The position numbers were made by a program, and so were the translations under genes. The notes beneath the pieces were generated by a model. The model made no database searches. It saw nothing but the letters and a program-made list of their open reading frames with translations, and was not told the origin of the DNA. From positions 2,728,001-2,792,000 of the forward strand of contig CP102611.1 of the NCBI GenBank assembly GCA_041874755.1: DNA of 64,000 bases, written 5' to 3'. Below are positions 34,581-44,389 of the stretch, piece after piece. Every line of letters begins with the position of its first letter. Position 1 is the first letter of the stretch. This DNA comes from Chitinibacter sp. SCUT-21. Its GTDB lineage: Bacteria; Pseudomonadota; Gammaproteobacteria; Burkholderiales; Chitinibacteraceae.

Positions 34581-36020
34581 TTGAGGTCTAAAATTATTGC
34601 TGCCAGCTTGGCGCTGATCATGGCGATTCCTCCTGTGAGCTATGCAGAAAAATTGCCCGATATGGGTGATGTGTCACAGCAAGGCCTGAGCAAACAGCAA
34701 GAGCGTGAAATCGGCGAATCGGCGATGCGGCAAATTCGCCGCAGCGGCATTATGATTGAAGACCCCGAAATCATCGCTTTTCTGAGTGCGATGGGTAATC
34801 GCCTGACCGACGCCGCCGAAGTGTACGAGCCGCAATTTACTTTCTTCCCTTTGCTCGATAGCTCGGTTAATGCGTTTGCGATACCGGGTGGTTTTGTCGG
34901 CGTGCATACTGGCCTGATTGTGCAAGCTCAGCATGAGTCTGAAGTTGCCAGCGTCTTGGCGCACGAGGTGGCTCACGTTACGCAAAACCATATTGCCCGC
35001 TTGATCGAAGGTATGAAAGCCAGTCCGTGGCTGAGTTTAGCGGGGATTGCTGCTGCCATTGTTGCTGGTAGCATGGGGCGGGGTGATGCGGCGGCGGCGG
35101 CGATTGCGGCAACGACCGCAGTTTCGGTGCAACGCCAGCTCGATTACACCTATTCGTTTGAGCAAGAAGCCGATCGTATCGGCATGCAAACCTTGCAAAA
35201 GTCGGGTTACGATCCGGCAGCTATGGCGGTGTTTTTTGAGCGCCTGCAAAAACATAATCGCATCGTTGAAAATAATGCGCCAGAATATTTGCGCACTCAC
35301 CCGGTGACGATGAAGCGGATTTCAGACGCGCAAAATCGCTTGGGCGATAGTAAATATCGGCAAGTGCCTGACTCGGCCGAGTTTTTGTTTATGCGCGAAA
35401 AAAGTCGCGCCTTGCAGTTTGGCGGCCGTGAAGCCGTGTCGTATTACCAAAAAACCATTAATGAAAAACGCTACGCCAGCGAAGCCGCGCAGCACTATGG
35501 TTTGGCGTTTGCCTACTATTTAAACCGCGAATACGAGCCCGCTTGGCAGGCTTTGCAAAAAACCAAAGCCGTGTTTGGCACTAAATCGCACCCAACTTTA
35601 GAATATTTGGCGGGCAGCATTCGCTTGGCGCAAGGCAATAGCAGCGAGGCGGTGAAGATCTTAAGCGAGGCGAGCGTTCGTTTTTCTGGAAGTCGCGCCT
35701 TATTGTACGGCTTGCTCGATTCACAAATTGAGGCCGGAATGTACGAGCAGGCCAAGGCAGGCTTGGATGACGCCTTGGCAATGTATGCCAGCGATGCGCA
35801 GCTGTACCAACGCGCCGCTAAGTTGTACGGCAAACAGGGTAAGGCGATGCTGCAGCATCAAATGCAGGGCGAATATTATTTGCGCTTAAAAGAATATTCG
35901 TCGGCGCTGGAACAATTTAATTTGGCCTTGCGCCAGCCCAACCCCGATTTTTATGTGCAATCGGGCGTTGAGGCGCGAATTCGTGAAATTGAAAGCCTAG
36001 ATCAGCCGAAAAAGAAATAA
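34581..36020 (+). CDS. bepA: M48 metalloprotease with TPRs, BepA-like
   Basis: 479 residues from a TTG start: signal peptide (about 1-22), M48 catalytic domain with HEVAH at 128-132 and the third zinc ligand in SFEQEADRIGM near 195, then tetratricopeptide repeats to the C-terminus. BepA is a periplasmic protease and chaperone for outer-membrane protein (LptD, BAM) assembly, in keeping with lptM nearby. The gene name is by domain layout; the closely related LoiP/YfgC distinction was not tested. Confidence 0.88.
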   Translation: MRSKIIAASLALIMAIPPVSYAEKLPDMGDVSQQGLSKQQEREIGESAMRQIRRSGIMIEDPEIIAFLSAMGNRLTDAAEVYEPQFTFFPLLDSSVNAFAIPGGFVGVHTGLIVQAQHESEVASVLAHEVAHVTQNHIARLIEGMKASPWLSLAGIAAAIVAGSMGRGDAAAAAIAATTAVSVQRQLDYTYSFEQEADRIGMQTLQKSGYDPAAMAVFFERLQKHNRIVENNAPEYLRTHPVTMKRISDAQNRLGDSKYRQVPDSAEFLFMREKSRALQFGGREAVSYYQKTINEKRYASEAAQHYGLAFAYYLNREYEPAWQALQKTKAVFGTKSHPTLEYLAGSIRLAQGNSSEAVKILSEASVRFSGSRALLYGLLDSQIEAGMYEQAKAGLDDALAMYASDAQLYQRAAKLYGKQGKAMLQHQMQGEYYLRLKEYSSALEQFNLALRQPNPDFYVQSGVEARIREIESLDQPKKK

Positions 36021-36069
36021 GGGTATATTGCTGCAGTTAATTTCTAGCAAGCTCTATGGCTGTATACCT
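36021..36069. repeat. 49-bp GGGTAT/ATAC palindromic element, copy 9
   Basis: Starts GGGTATATTG immediately after the bepA stop codon and ends TATACCT, overlapping the convergent DUF1841 stop. Outer arms GGTATA/TATACC pair perfectly. It fills the whole space between two converging genes where a terminator would be expected. Confidence 0.75.
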
Positions 36070-36502
36070 AGCTGCGTATCTTAACGCGCGCACGTAAACC
36101 TTCTAAATAGATCTTGGGATCTGGTGCGGTATTGTGGCGTTGTGCTTGCCAAATCATTTCGCCCAAGCATTCGAGCATATCGTGCAAAGCTTTGTGTGCG
36201 TCGCCGTATTGCGCATGCAATTGGCTGTACAGTTGGCGCACGCCAGCCGGTTGGTCAATCGATAGTTGCTCGGCAATCGCTAAATGCAGGCTAATGTGCA
36301 AAAACGGGTTGCTGTCGCCATGCTCGGGTGGCCAGTCACGATCAATATAGTCTTCGCTCAAATATTGATGGTATTCCGGATGCGCCATCAACACATCAAT
36401 CACGATGGCTTCAAGGTCGGCCAGTTGCAGGCCTTGCTGATGTTTTTGCCAGCTGGTGATAAAAAAACGGCGGGCTTGGTCGCGACTCGGGTTGAACAAC
36501 AT
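36068..36502 (-). CDS. DUF1841 family protein
   Basis: A soluble protein of about 144 residues: MLFNPSRDQARRFFITSW at the start, HPEYHQYL and DSNPFLHISLHLAIAEQLSIDQP in the middle, HDMLECLGEMIWQAQR near the end. This matches DUF1841, common in beta/gammaproteobacteria without known role. The ATG at 36502 is preferred; a TTG seven codons earlier would overlap the FIST gene end. Confidence 0.8.
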   Translation of the reverse strand: MLFNPSRDQARRFFITSWQKHQQGLQLADLEAIVIDVLMAHPEYHQYLSEDYIDRDWPPEHGDSNPFLHISLHLAIAEQLSIDQPAGVRQLYSQLHAQYGDAHKALHDMLECLGEMIWQAQRHNTAPDPKIYLEGLRARVKIRS

Positions 36503-36506
36503 GGTT

Positions 36507-37532
36507 TTAATCAAATAGAGCAAGAAGAACGCTATTGTCGACGATGCGATTGAGCTTGTCGATTGGCTGATGATGATTGGGCGGTGGAATAATTTGCCCG
36601 TTGCCGTAAAAGCCTGCGAATGGCACGTCGGGCAAGGTTTTGCGCATTACATTCCAATCCGGCTCGCTCAAACCATCCCCTGTCATGACACGGCGATGGC
36701 TGGAAAATGCCAGTGCCCATTTCGGTTGTGGTTTGCCTGCCAACTGCAGCATGATCTGTTGCGCCAATTCGTCGCTGGCGGCTTTCGCGTTAAAGTGCCC
36801 CCAGCGTAATTGCTCGCCAACAAATAACTCATGCGCCAGCATGACGCTGCCGCGACTTAAATCGGTGCCAATCACAGGAATCCAGCTTTGCGCGGCATTG
36901 CTAATTTGTGCAAGTAGTGCTTCTTGTGGATATTGCGCTAAATAAGGTCCCAACGTATCTAGTGCTGGCCGCCCATCCAGGCTTTCCAGAACTAAACCTT
37001 GGCTCGCCGTAATGGTGAAATACGCGCCTAAACTTTGTGTGCCTTCAGACACAATAATATTGCGCGCTTCTAATGGAATCTGAATAAAACTAAATCGCTG
37101 TTGCGCTGCTTGCCATAAAGCGTAATGACCTAAGCCGGTGGCATCGCCCGCAACGCCACCGAATTTCAGCGCGCCATCATTGAGCCAAAATTGGTTGATG
37201 GCATTGGGCGCGGCCAGTGCTAAATGGGAATTGCGCATTTGCGCCGGAAAATCTGGTGGTAACACTAAGGCCGCGGCGGCGGGGGAGTCGAGCGACCAAT
37301 CTTGTTCGGTAAAAACCCCGGCGGCACTCGCGCCAACAACGTCCATGCTGCCGCTAATGGCAACGACAGCACGCAAACATTCGTCGATCTGTTGATGAAA
37401 ATGCGTCGACAAAAACAAAAACACTTTCCCGGCTTGCGTTAGGCCGCCGCGCGCCATCGCGCTGCTCACCGCAGCAATCGCGACTTGCGTGCTGGCCTTG
37501 GGGCCGTTGGCGTATCCACTGGCTGGCTTCAT
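36507..37532 (-). CDS. FIST domain sensory-type protein
   Basis: 341 residues with a FIST N-terminal-like part (VFLFLSTHFHQQIDECLRAV, then VVGASAAGVF) and a FIST C-like part ending in ALAFSSHRRVMTGDG and FAGFYGNGQIIPP. FIST domains are predicted small-ligand sensors that usually feed signalling proteins, but this one is a stand-alone protein with no kinase or cyclase nearby. Directly upstream of DUF1841, probably the same transcript. Confidence 0.75.
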   Translation of the reverse strand: MKPASGYANGPKASTQVAIAAVSSAMARGGLTQAGKVFLFLSTHFHQQIDECLRAVVAISGSMDVVGASAAGVFTEQDWSLDSPAAAALVLPPDFPAQMRNSHLALAAPNAINQFWLNDGALKFGGVAGDATGLGHYALWQAAQQRFSFIQIPLEARNIIVSEGTQSLGAYFTITASQGLVLESLDGRPALDTLGPYLAQYPQEALLAQISNAAQSWIPVIGTDLSRGSVMLAHELFVGEQLRWGHFNAKAASDELAQQIMLQLAGKPQPKWALAFSSHRRVMTGDGLSEPDWNVMRKTLPDVPFAGFYGNGQIIPPPNHHQPIDKLNRIVDNSVLLALFD

Positions 37533-37572
37533 ATGCTACTTTATTCGCTTACAGGTCAAACCGGAGTTTTTG

Positions 37573-38052
37573 ATGTCTAGCATTTATGAAATACCGCTGT
37601 TGTCGATTGATGGTCAGTCCAGCACGATGGCGCAATATCAAGGCCAGGTGCTGTTGATCGTGAATGTGGCGAGTCGCTGTGGTTTTACGCCGCAATACGC
37701 CGGCTTGCAAGCTTTGTACCAGCGCTTTCATGAACGTGGATTTACAGTGCTGGCGTTTCCTTGTAACCAATTTGGTCTGCAAGAGCCTGATGCAGAGCCT
37801 GAAATTGCGCAATTTTGTGCTAGCAATTATGCCACTCAATTTCCGTTGTTTGCCAAAACCGAGGTCAATGGTGCAGCGGCTCATCCGCTCTTTCAATTTT
37901 TATGCCAAGCGAAACCTGGCTTACTGGGGACTGAAGCGATCAAATGGAACTTCACGAAATTTTTACTTGATCGCAATGGTCAGGTTGTTGGGCGCTATGC
38001 GCCAACAACGACGCCTGAGTCGCTGGCTGATAAAATTGAAAGTTTATTGTAA
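37573..38052 (+). CDS. Glutathione peroxidase-like thiol peroxidase
   Basis: A 159-residue protein of the Gpx/BtuE family. The peroxidatic Cys is in NVASRCGFTPQY, with VLAFPCNQFGLQEP and WNFTKFLLDRNG completing the Cys/Gln/Trp/Asn site. It is a cysteine, not selenocysteine, form. GGAG seven bases before ATG 37573 sets the start; the longer frame runs back into the FIST gene promoter area. Confidence 0.92.
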   Translation: MSSIYEIPLLSIDGQSSTMAQYQGQVLLIVNVASRCGFTPQYAGLQALYQRFHERGFTVLAFPCNQFGLQEPDAEPEIAQFCASNYATQFPLFAKTEVNGAAAHPLFQFLCQAKPGLLGTEAIKWNFTKFLLDRNGQVVGRYAPTTTPESLADKIESLL

Positions 38053-38089
38053 ATATGAAAGTATCTGCTGACTAGTCTAGGCTTTGCCA

Positions 38090-38118
38090 TTGATGGACAA
38101 GGCCTTTTGCGGTAGAAT
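38090..38118 (+). promoter_or_regulatory. Candidate carA promoter
   Basis: TTGATG (38090-38095) and TAGAAT (38113-38118) with 17-base spacing. It would place the RNA start about 100 bases before carA, giving room for the leader described next. Confidence 0.5.
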
Positions 38119-38132
38119 TCGGCCAATTTTGT

Positions 38133-38345
38133 ATGCGTAAAACGGGGTTGGCTCAGCTGATCCCGTTTTTCTACGCCTACCCCACGGATTTTGACTTATT
38201 GGGCGTAAGCCCTGGAGCCCGCCAGTGTCCACACCAGCCCCCACTCCAGCCCTGTTGGCCCTTGCCGACGGCACCCTGTTCCACGGTATTTCCATCGGCG
38301 CAGACGGTGAAACCCTTGGTGAAGTGGTATTCAACACTTCAATGA
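38133..38345 (+). promoter_or_regulatory. Leader ORF and terminator-like hairpin before carA
   Basis: A hairpin AAAACGGG (38139-38146)/CCCGTTTT (38162-38169) followed by T's sits between the promoter and carA. An open frame from ATG 38133 (MRKTGLAQLIPFFYAYP...) runs through the hairpin and past the carA start in a different frame, ending at 38345. This resembles pyrBI-type attenuation, where ribosomes following a stalled polymerase stop the terminator forming. Function is inferred only from layout. Confidence 0.4.
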
Positions 38346-39367
38346 CGGGTTATCAAGAAATTCTGACTGACCCATCGTATACCAAACAGATCGTAACTTT
38401 AACCTACCCACACATCGGCAACTACGGCGTTAACGCTGAAGATGCGGAAAGTCGTGGCGTTTTTGCTGAAGGCCTGATCATTCGTGATCTGCCTTTACTG
38501 CACTCTAACTTCCGTTCAACGATGAGCTTGGGGGAGTATCTCAAGCAAAACAACGTCGTGGCTATTGCGGATATCGATACCCGTAAACTCACGCGTATTT
38601 TGCGTGAAAAAGGCGCTCAGCCTGGCTGTATCGTTAGCGGACACAATATCGACGCTGCGGCAGCGGTTGAGAAAGCCAAATCGTTCGGCTCAATGGCCGG
38701 TCAAGATTTGGCCAAAGTTGTGTCATGCGACAAGCCTTTTGAATGGACAACCGCCGAGTGGAAACTGGGCGTGGGTTATACCGTTCAATCGAATCCGAAA
38801 TTCCATGTTGTGGCTTACGACTTTGGCGTGAAGCACAACATCCTGCGTATGCTTGCTGAGCGTGGCTGCAAACTGACCGTCGTGCCAGCGCAAACGCCAG
38901 CCAGCGAAGTATTGGCGCTGAATCCAGATGGCGTGTTCTTGTCGAACGGCCCTGGCGATCCTGAGCCATGCGATTACGCGATCAAAGCGATTCAAGAATT
39001 GTTGGCAACTAGCCTGCCGATCTTCGGTATTTGCTTGGGCCATCAATTGCTCGGTTTGGCGGCAGGCGGCAAAACCAGCAAGATGAAGTTTGGTCACCAC
39101 GGTGCCAACCATCCGGTGCAAGACCTCGATAGCAAACACGTGATGATCACGAGCCAGAATCACGGCTTCCAAGTTGACGAAACCAGCTTGCCAGCTAATG
39201 TACGTGTAACGCACCGTTCATTGTTTGACGGCACAGTGCAGGGTATTGCGCTGACCGATAAGCCAGCATTCTCGTTCCAAGGTCACCCAGAGGCGAGCCC
39301 TGGTCCGCACGATGTGGCGTACTTGTTTGATAAATTTATCGATGCAATGACCGCGAAAAAAGGCTAA
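38225..39367 (+). CDS. carA: Carbamoyl-phosphate synthase small subunit
   Basis: A 380-residue glutamine amidotransferase subunit that supplies ammonia to CarB for arginine and pyrimidine synthesis. The nucleophile C270 lies in [12 protein letters not shown], and the His/Glu pair in [14 protein letters not shown] 38225 follows GGAG with 8-base spacing. In an operon with a small membrane protein and carB. Confidence 0.95.
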   Translation: MSTPAPTPALLALADGTLFHGISIGADGETLGEVVFNTSMTGYQEILTDPSYTKQIVTLTYPHIGNYGVNAEDAESRGVFAEGLIIRDLPLLHSNFRSTMSLGEYLKQNNVVAIADIDTRKLTRILREKGAQPGCIVSGHNIDAAAAVEKAKSFGSMAGQDLAKVVSCDKPFEWTTAEWKLGVGYTVQSNPKFHVVAYDFGVKHNILRMLAERGCKLTVVPAQTPASEVLALNPDGVFLSNGPGDPEPCDYAIKAIQELLATSLPIFGICLGHQLLGLAAGGKTSKMKFGHHGANHPVQDLDSKHVMITSQNHGFQVDETSLPANVRVTHRSLFDGTVQGIALTDKPAFSFQGHPEASPGPHDVAYLFDKFIDAMTAKKG

Positions 39368-39370
39368 CAC

Positions 39371-39601
39371 ATGGATAGCCTGATCGCCCAAATCGGCCAA
39401 TTCTTCGCTTCGCAACCATTAGGTTGGGGCACGCTGATTGCTGTGGTGGTGGGCTATTTTTTTGTGACCCGCATTTTGAAACTGATCTTTTTCTGCGTGT
39501 TTCTTGTTGCAATTGCGGCCGGTTACTATTACCTGACTCATCAGTCGGAATTGCAGCCCGTTGTCGATAGCGTCAAGACCGTCATCGAGAAGAAACACTA
39601 A
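39371..39601 (+). CDS. Small hypothetical membrane protein between carA and carB
   Basis: 76 residues with two hydrophobic segments (about 20-34 and 37-54), short polar ends and a charged C-terminus. No family is recognised. It starts three bases after the carA stop and ends 10 bases before carB, so all three genes are surely co-transcribed. Its real existence rests on the tight spacing and clean frame. Confidence 0.65.
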   Translation: MDSLIAQIGQFFASQPLGWGTLIAVVVGYFFVTRILKLIFFCVFLVAIAAGYYYLTHQSELQPVVDSVKTVIEKKH

Positions 39602-39611
39602 GGACGAACAA

Positions 39612-42600
39612 ATGCCAAAGCGTACCGACCTAAAAAGCATTCTGATTATTGGCGCTGGCCCGATTGTAATCGGCCAAGCCTGCGAATTTGACTACTCTGG
39701 CGCCCAAGCGTGTAAAGCGCTGCGCGAAGAGGGTTACAAAGTTATTCTGGTGAACAGCAACCCTGCCACCATCATGACTGACCCGAATATGGCCGACGTG
39801 ACTTACGTTGAGCCAATTACGTGGCAAATGGTTGAAAAAATTATCGCCAAAGAGCGTCCAGACGCGATCTTGCCAACCATGGGTGGCCAGACCGCACTGA
39901 ACTGCGCGCTTGATCTATGGCGCAACGGCGTGCTGGATAAATACAGCGTTGAATTGATCGGCGCGACGCCAGAAGCGATTGATAAAGCGGAAGACCGTCA
40001 GAAATTTAAAGCCGCGATGGATAAAATCGGCTTGGGTTCTGCGCGCTCTGGTATCGCGCACAGCTTGGAAGACGCGTTGGCAGTGCAAACGCAAGTGGGC
40101 TTCCCAACGATTATTCGTCCGTCGTTCACGATGGGCGGCTCAGGCGGTGGTATCGCCTACAATATGCAAGAATTCATCGAAATCTGCACCCGTGGTCTGG
40201 ACTTGTCGCCAACCAACGAATTGCTGATCGAAGAATCATTGCTCGGCTGGAAAGAATACGAGATGGAAGTCGTGCGTGACCGCAACGACAACTGCATTAT
40301 CGTGTGCTCGATCGAAAACTTGGACCCAATGGGCGTGCACACTGGTGACTCGATCACCGTCGCACCAGCGCAAACGCTGACCGACAAAGAATACCAAATC
40401 ATGCGTAACGCATCGATCGCGGTCCTGCGCGAAATCGGTGTCGATACTGGTGGTTCAAACGTTCAATTCTCGGTGAATCCAAAAGATGGTCGTTTGATCG
40501 TCATCGAGATGAACCCACGCGTATCGCGCTCTTCAGCTTTGGCATCGAAAGCGACGGGCTTCCCAATCGCGAAAATCGCGGCGAAACTGGCTTGTGGTTA
40601 CACGCTGGACGAGCTGAAAAACGAAATCACGGGCGGCAAAACGCCAGCGTCGTTCGAGCCATCGATCGACTACGTGGTAACGAAGATTCCGCGTTTCGCT
40701 TTCGAAAAATTCCCGCAAGCGAACGACCGTCTGACGACACAAATGAAATCAGTCGGCGAAGTGATGGCCATCGGCCGCACGCAGCAAGAATCGTTGCAAA
40801 AAGCTTTGCGTGGTCTGGAAACCGGCATGTCAGGCTTTGACGAAATCTGTACCGATCGCACTAAGATCGAATCAGAAATCGCGACGCCTGGTCCAGAGCG
40901 TCTGTGGTACGTGGCTGACGCGTTCCGCGTTGGTCTCAGCCGCGACGAAATTCACAATATTTCTAAGATCGACCCATGGTTCCTGGTGTTGATCGAAGAC
41001 ATCTTGAACGACGAAGCAGCGTTGCGTGGTCGTAGCGTTGATAGCTTGTCTAAAGAAGAATTCCGCAAACTGAAACGCAAAGGTTTCTCTGATCGTCGCT
41101 TGGGTACTTTGCTCGGTTGCGATCAAAATGCAGTACGCAAAGCGCGTCACGCCTTGGCTGTTCGCCCAGTGTATAAGCGTGTAGATACGTGTGCTGCTGA
41201 GTTTGCGAGCAATACCGCCTATATGTATTCGACTTATGAAGAAGAATGCGAAGCGCAGCCAACGGACAAGAAAAAAGTAATGATCTTGGGCGGTGGCCCG
41301 AACCGTATTGGTCAGGGCATCGAGTTTGACTACTGCTGCGTACACGCGGCGATTGCGTTGCGCGACGATGGTTATGAAACCATTATGGTCAACTGCAACC
41401 CAGAAACCGTTTCGACCGACTACGACACGTCAGATCGTCTGTACTTCGAGCCGTTGACGCTCGAAGACGTGCTGGAAATCGTTGCAATCGAAAAACCAAT
41501 CGGCGTGATCGTGCAGTACGGTGGCCAAACGCCATTGAAACTGGCGCGCGCTTTGGAAGCGAACGGTGTGCCTATTATCGGTACAACACCAGACATGATC
41601 GACGCAGCGGAAGACCGTGAACGCTTCCAAAAATTGCTGCAAGACTTGGCCTTGCGTCAGCCGCCAAACGCGACTGCACGTAACGAGCAAGATGCGCTGC
41701 ATTTGGCACGTGAATTGGGCTACCCATTGGTTGTTCGTCCGTCCTACGTATTGGGCGGCCGCGCGATGGAAATCGTTCATTCAGATAAAGACCTTGAGCG
41801 CTACATGCGCGAAGCGGTGAAAGTATCGAACGATTCGCCAGTCTTGCTCGATCGCTTCTTGAACGACGCGATTGAAGTGGACGTGGATGCGGTGTCGGAC
41901 GGTACTGACGTGATCATCGGCGGTATCATGGAGCACATCGAGCAAGCGGGTGTTCACTCAGGTGACTCAGCGTGTTCATTGCCTCCGTACTCTTTGAGCA
42001 AAGAGCTACAAGACGAATTGCGTCGCCAAACCGTGTTGATGGCCAAAGGCCTGAACGTGGTTGGTTTGATGAACGTGCAGTTTGCGATTCAAGGCAAAGG
42101 CGCGGACGCTAAAGTTTACGTGTTGGAAGTAAACCCACGTGCTTCACGTACCGTACCGTATGTATCAAAAGCGACCAGCGTGCCGTTGGCGAAAGTCGCT
42201 GCGCGTTGTATGGTTGGCCAGACTTTGGTGTCGCAAGGCGTAACTGGCGAAGTGATTCCACCGTACTACTCAGTGAAAGAAGCGGTATTCCCATTCGCGA
42301 AATTCCCAGGCGTGGATTCGATTCTCGGCCCTGAGATGAAATCAACGGGTGAAGTGATGGGCGTAGGCGTGTCATTCGCTGAGGCGTTTGTTAAAGCTCA
42401 GTTGGCAGCTGGCGTGGTATTGCCAAGCTCAGGCAATGTGTTCATCTCGGTTCGCGAAGGCGATAAGGCACAAGCCGTTGAATGCGCGCAAGTGCTGACT
42501 TCATTGGGCTTTAAAGTGATCGCCACCAAAGGCACTGCGGCTGCCATTAACGCAGCGGGTGTTGCGGTGACTGCGGTCAATAAAGTGACCGAAGGTCGTC

Positions 42601-42833
42601 CTCACATCGTGGATATGATTGTGAATGGCGAAATCGGCATGATCTTTAATACCGTGGACGAGCGTCGCCAAGCAATTCAAGACAGCTACTCAATCCGTCA
42701 CGAAGCACTGAAAGCGAAATTGCCAGTGTTCACCACCATCGCCGGCGCGAAAGCGGCGTGTATTGGTTTGCGTGATATGAAAGAGTTGGATGTTTATGAC
42801 CTGCAGGGCTTGCATCGCCAACTCAATAGCTGA
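39612..42833 (+). CDS. carB: Carbamoyl-phosphate synthase large subunit
   Basis: A 1073-residue enzyme with two tandem ATP-grasp halves: each starts with an IGAGP/LGGGP...IGQ...EFDY motif (near residues 13 and 560), then the oligomerisation and the allosteric MGS-like domain at the C-terminus. Length is standard. AAGGAC before ATG 39612 sets the start. Followed by a terminator. Confidence 0.97.
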   Translation: MPKRTDLKSILIIGAGPIVIGQACEFDYSGAQACKALREEGYKVILVNSNPATIMTDPNMADVTYVEPITWQMVEKIIAKERPDAILPTMGGQTALNCALDLWRNGVLDKYSVELIGATPEAIDKAEDRQKFKAAMDKIGLGSARSGIAHSLEDALAVQTQVGFPTIIRPSFTMGGSGGGIAYNMQEFIEICTRGLDLSPTNELLIEESLLGWKEYEMEVVRDRNDNCIIVCSIENLDPMGVHTGDSITVAPAQTLTDKEYQIMRNASIAVLREIGVDTGGSNVQFSVNPKDGRLIVIEMNPRVSRSSALASKATGFPIAKIAAKLACGYTLDELKNEITGGKTPASFEPSIDYVVTKIPRFAFEKFPQANDRLTTQMKSVGEVMAIGRTQQESLQKALRGLETGMSGFDEICTDRTKIESEIATPGPERLWYVADAFRVGLSRDEIHNISKIDPWFLVLIEDILNDEAALRGRSVDSLSKEEFRKLKRKGFSDRRLGTLLGCDQNAVRKARHALAVRPVYKRVDTCAAEFASNTAYMYSTYEEECEAQPTDKKKVMILGGGPNRIGQGIEFDYCCVHAAIALRDDGYETIMVNCNPETVSTDYDTSDRLYFEPLTLEDVLEIVAIEKPIGVIVQYGGQTPLKLARALEANGVPIIGTTPDMIDAAEDRERFQKLLQDLALRQPPNATARNEQDALHLARELGYPLVVRPSYVLGGRAMEIVHSDKDLERYMREAVKVSNDSPVLLDRFLNDAIEVDVDAVSDGTDVIIGGIMEHIEQAGVHSGDSACSLPPYSLSKELQDELRRQTVLMAKGLNVVGLMNVQFAIQGKGADAKVYVLEVNPRASRTVPYVSKATSVPLAKVAARCMVGQTLVSQGVTGEVIPPYYSVKEAVFPFAKFPGVDSILGPEMKSTGEVMGVGVSFAEAFVKAQLAAGVVLPSSGNVFISVREGDKAQAVECAQVLTSLGFKVIATKGTAAAINAAGVAVTAVNKVTEGRPHIVDMIVNGEIGMIFNTVDERRQAIQDSYSIRHEALKAKLPVFTTIAGAKAACIGLRDMKELDVYDLQGLHRQLNS

Positions 42834-42863
42834 TATTTTATCGCTGTATAAAATACGATAAAA

Positions 42864-42897
42864 AGCCGCCCCTGTGATGGGGCGGCTATTCTTTTTA
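42864..42897 (+). terminator. Intrinsic terminator after carB
   Basis: AGCCGCCCC/GGGGCGGCT stem, then ATTCTTTTT. Confidence 0.82.
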
Positions 42898-42928
42898 GCG
42901 GCGCCTATCCTCGCGCTGGGAGAAATAA

Positions 42929-43411
42929 ATGAATAAAGTGCCTCTGACCGTTGTTGGTGCAGAATTATTGAAAGCTGAATTGGCGCATCTGAAAAGCGTA
43001 GAGCGTCCAGCCGTGATCGCGGCGATTGCCGAAGCGCGTAGCCACGGCGATTTGTCGGAAAACGCCGAGTACGATGCAGCCAAAGAAAAACAAGGTTTTG
43101 TTGAAGGCCGCATTGCCGAGCTGGAAGGCAAGCTGAGCAATGGTCAAATTATCGATCCAAAAGACATGGCCGATACCGCCGAAGGTCGTATCGTGTTTGC
43201 GGCGACTGTGGTGTTGCAAGATTTGGAAACCGAAGCCGAAGTGACTTACCAAATCGTTGGTGACGACGAAGCCGATATCAAATTGGGCAAAATTTCAGTG
43301 TCTAGCCCAATCGCTCGCGCGCTGATCGGCAAGTACGAAGGCGATGTGGCTGACGTGCAAGCGCCAGGCGGCATTCGCGAATACGAAGTTTTGGAAGTGA
43401 AATACATCTAA
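42929..43411 (+). CDS. greA: Transcription elongation factor GreA
   Basis: A 160-residue factor that rescues backtracked RNA polymerase by stimulating transcript cleavage. The N-terminal coiled coil carries the signature [21 protein letters not shown] with the tip acidic residues, followed by the FKBP-like domain ([17 protein letters not shown]). GGGAG precedes ATG. The carAB-greA order is common in proteobacteria. Confidence 0.96.
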   Translation: MNKVPLTVVGAELLKAELAHLKSVERPAVIAAIAEARSHGDLSENAEYDAAKEKQGFVEGRIAELEGKLSNGQIIDPKDMADTAEGRIVFAATVVLQDLETEAEVTYQIVGDDEADIKLGKISVSSPIARALIGKYEGDVADVQAPGGIREYEVLEVKYI

Positions 43412-43472
43412 GCCAAAGCCCGCTGGCCTGCCGTCTACGCCAGTGCTGTTTTCATGAACGTTGATTGGAGGT

Positions 43473-43521
43473 GGGTATTGCTCTGTGGGTTATATCCATA
43501 TTGAGCTATATCTAAATACAT
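43473..43521. repeat. 49-bp GGGTAT/ATAC palindromic element, copy 10
   Basis: Starts GGGTATTGCT and ends AAATACAT. GCTC pairs with GAGC and the centre has ATAT-CC-ATAT. It ends just before the next gene's start. Confidence 0.7.
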
Positions 43522-43524
43522 CGT

Positions 43525-43956
43525 ATGGGTAATGGAATCAAGAATCTACTGACGACATTGTGGATTGGTGGGATGTGGATTATCGGCGTCGTAGTGGCGC
43601 CAGCCTTGTTCTCGACTTTGGATAAGGCTGTAGCGGGGATGGTGGCGGGGAAGTTGTTTCACGCCATCGGCTGGATTGGCATTGTCGCAGGTGTGTTTTT
43701 GCTGATTTGGTGGATTTGGGTCGACGGTGCGCGCGCGTTTAAAGGCGGCAAAATCTGGCTGATTGTTGGGATGTTGCTGTGTACCTTAGTCAACCAATTT
43801 GCGATTTTTCCACTGATTGCCGAAATTAAACCGGCAGTGAGCCATGCCGCGACAGGAATGTTTGGCGGTGGCTTGGCGCAATGGCACACGATTTCAAGTT
43901 TGATTTATTTACTGCAAAGTGTGCTCGGTTTAGCGTATATTTGGCGCAACGACTAA
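43525..43956 (+). CDS. DUF4149 family membrane protein
   Basis: 143 residues with four membrane segments. The start LTTLWIGGMWIIGVVVAPALF and the final HTISSLIYLLQSVLGLAYIW match DUF4149, a betaproteobacterial family of unknown role usually located between greA and yhbY, as here. The ATG is only three bases after the 49-bp element, leaving no clear ribosome binding site outside the element. Confidence 0.82.
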   Translation: MGNGIKNLLTTLWIGGMWIIGVVVAPALFSTLDKAVAGMVAGKLFHAIGWIGIVAGVFLLIWWIWVDGARAFKGGKIWLIVGMLLCTLVNQFAIFPLIAEIKPAVSHAATGMFGGGLAQWHTISSLIYLLQSVLGLAYIWRND

Positions 43957-43973
43957 GTGATTGAAAGCGCAAT

Positions 43974-44000
43974 AAAAAAGGGCGCTAGTGGCGCCCTTTC
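43974..44000. terminator. Bidirectional terminator
   Basis: AAAGGGCGC/GCGCCCTTT around a short loop; on the minus strand it is followed by TTTATT. It serves DUF4149 and yhbY. Confidence 0.8.
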
Positions 44001-44019
44001 TGTTTCACGTTGAACGTGA

Positions 44020-44340
44020 TTATTGTGCTGCCTTTTTCTTCTTCGGCAAAACAATACGTGGTTTGTCGGTATTGCTAGGGCGGTAAATGAGTAATAATTT
44101 ACCGAGCATTTGCACTGGGGCCGCGCCCAAATCAGCACAAATTTGCTGCATAAATTGCGCGCGCGCTTCTCTATCGTCGCCCAATATACGCACTTTGATG
44201 AGTTCATGCGCGTCGAGGTTGACGGCAATTTCGCGCATAACGGCGTCGGTTAGGCCATTGTTCCCAATCATCACCACCGGATTAAGGTGATGCGCCAAAC
44301 TGCGCAAATGACGGCATTGATCCGGCGAAAGTTCTAACAT
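44020..44340 (-). CDS. yhbY: Ribosome assembly RNA-binding protein YhbY
   Basis: A 106-residue CRM-domain protein: LSPDQCRHLRSLAHHLNPVV and IGNNGLTDAVMREI, with the GxxG loop. It binds pre-50S particles. ATG 44340 gives the family start; the longer frame would run into the rlmE promoter. Divergent from rlmE, the standard arrangement in proteobacteria. Confidence 0.93.
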   Translation of the reverse strand: MLELSPDQCRHLRSLAHHLNPVVMIGNNGLTDAVMREIAVNLDAHELIKVRILGDDREARAQFMQQICADLGAAPVQMLGKLLLIYRPSNTDKPRIVLPKKKKAAQ

Positions 44341-44389
44341 AATGATTGAATCCTTGAAAATCTTCTTAACTAACAGGGTAGTGTAACCG

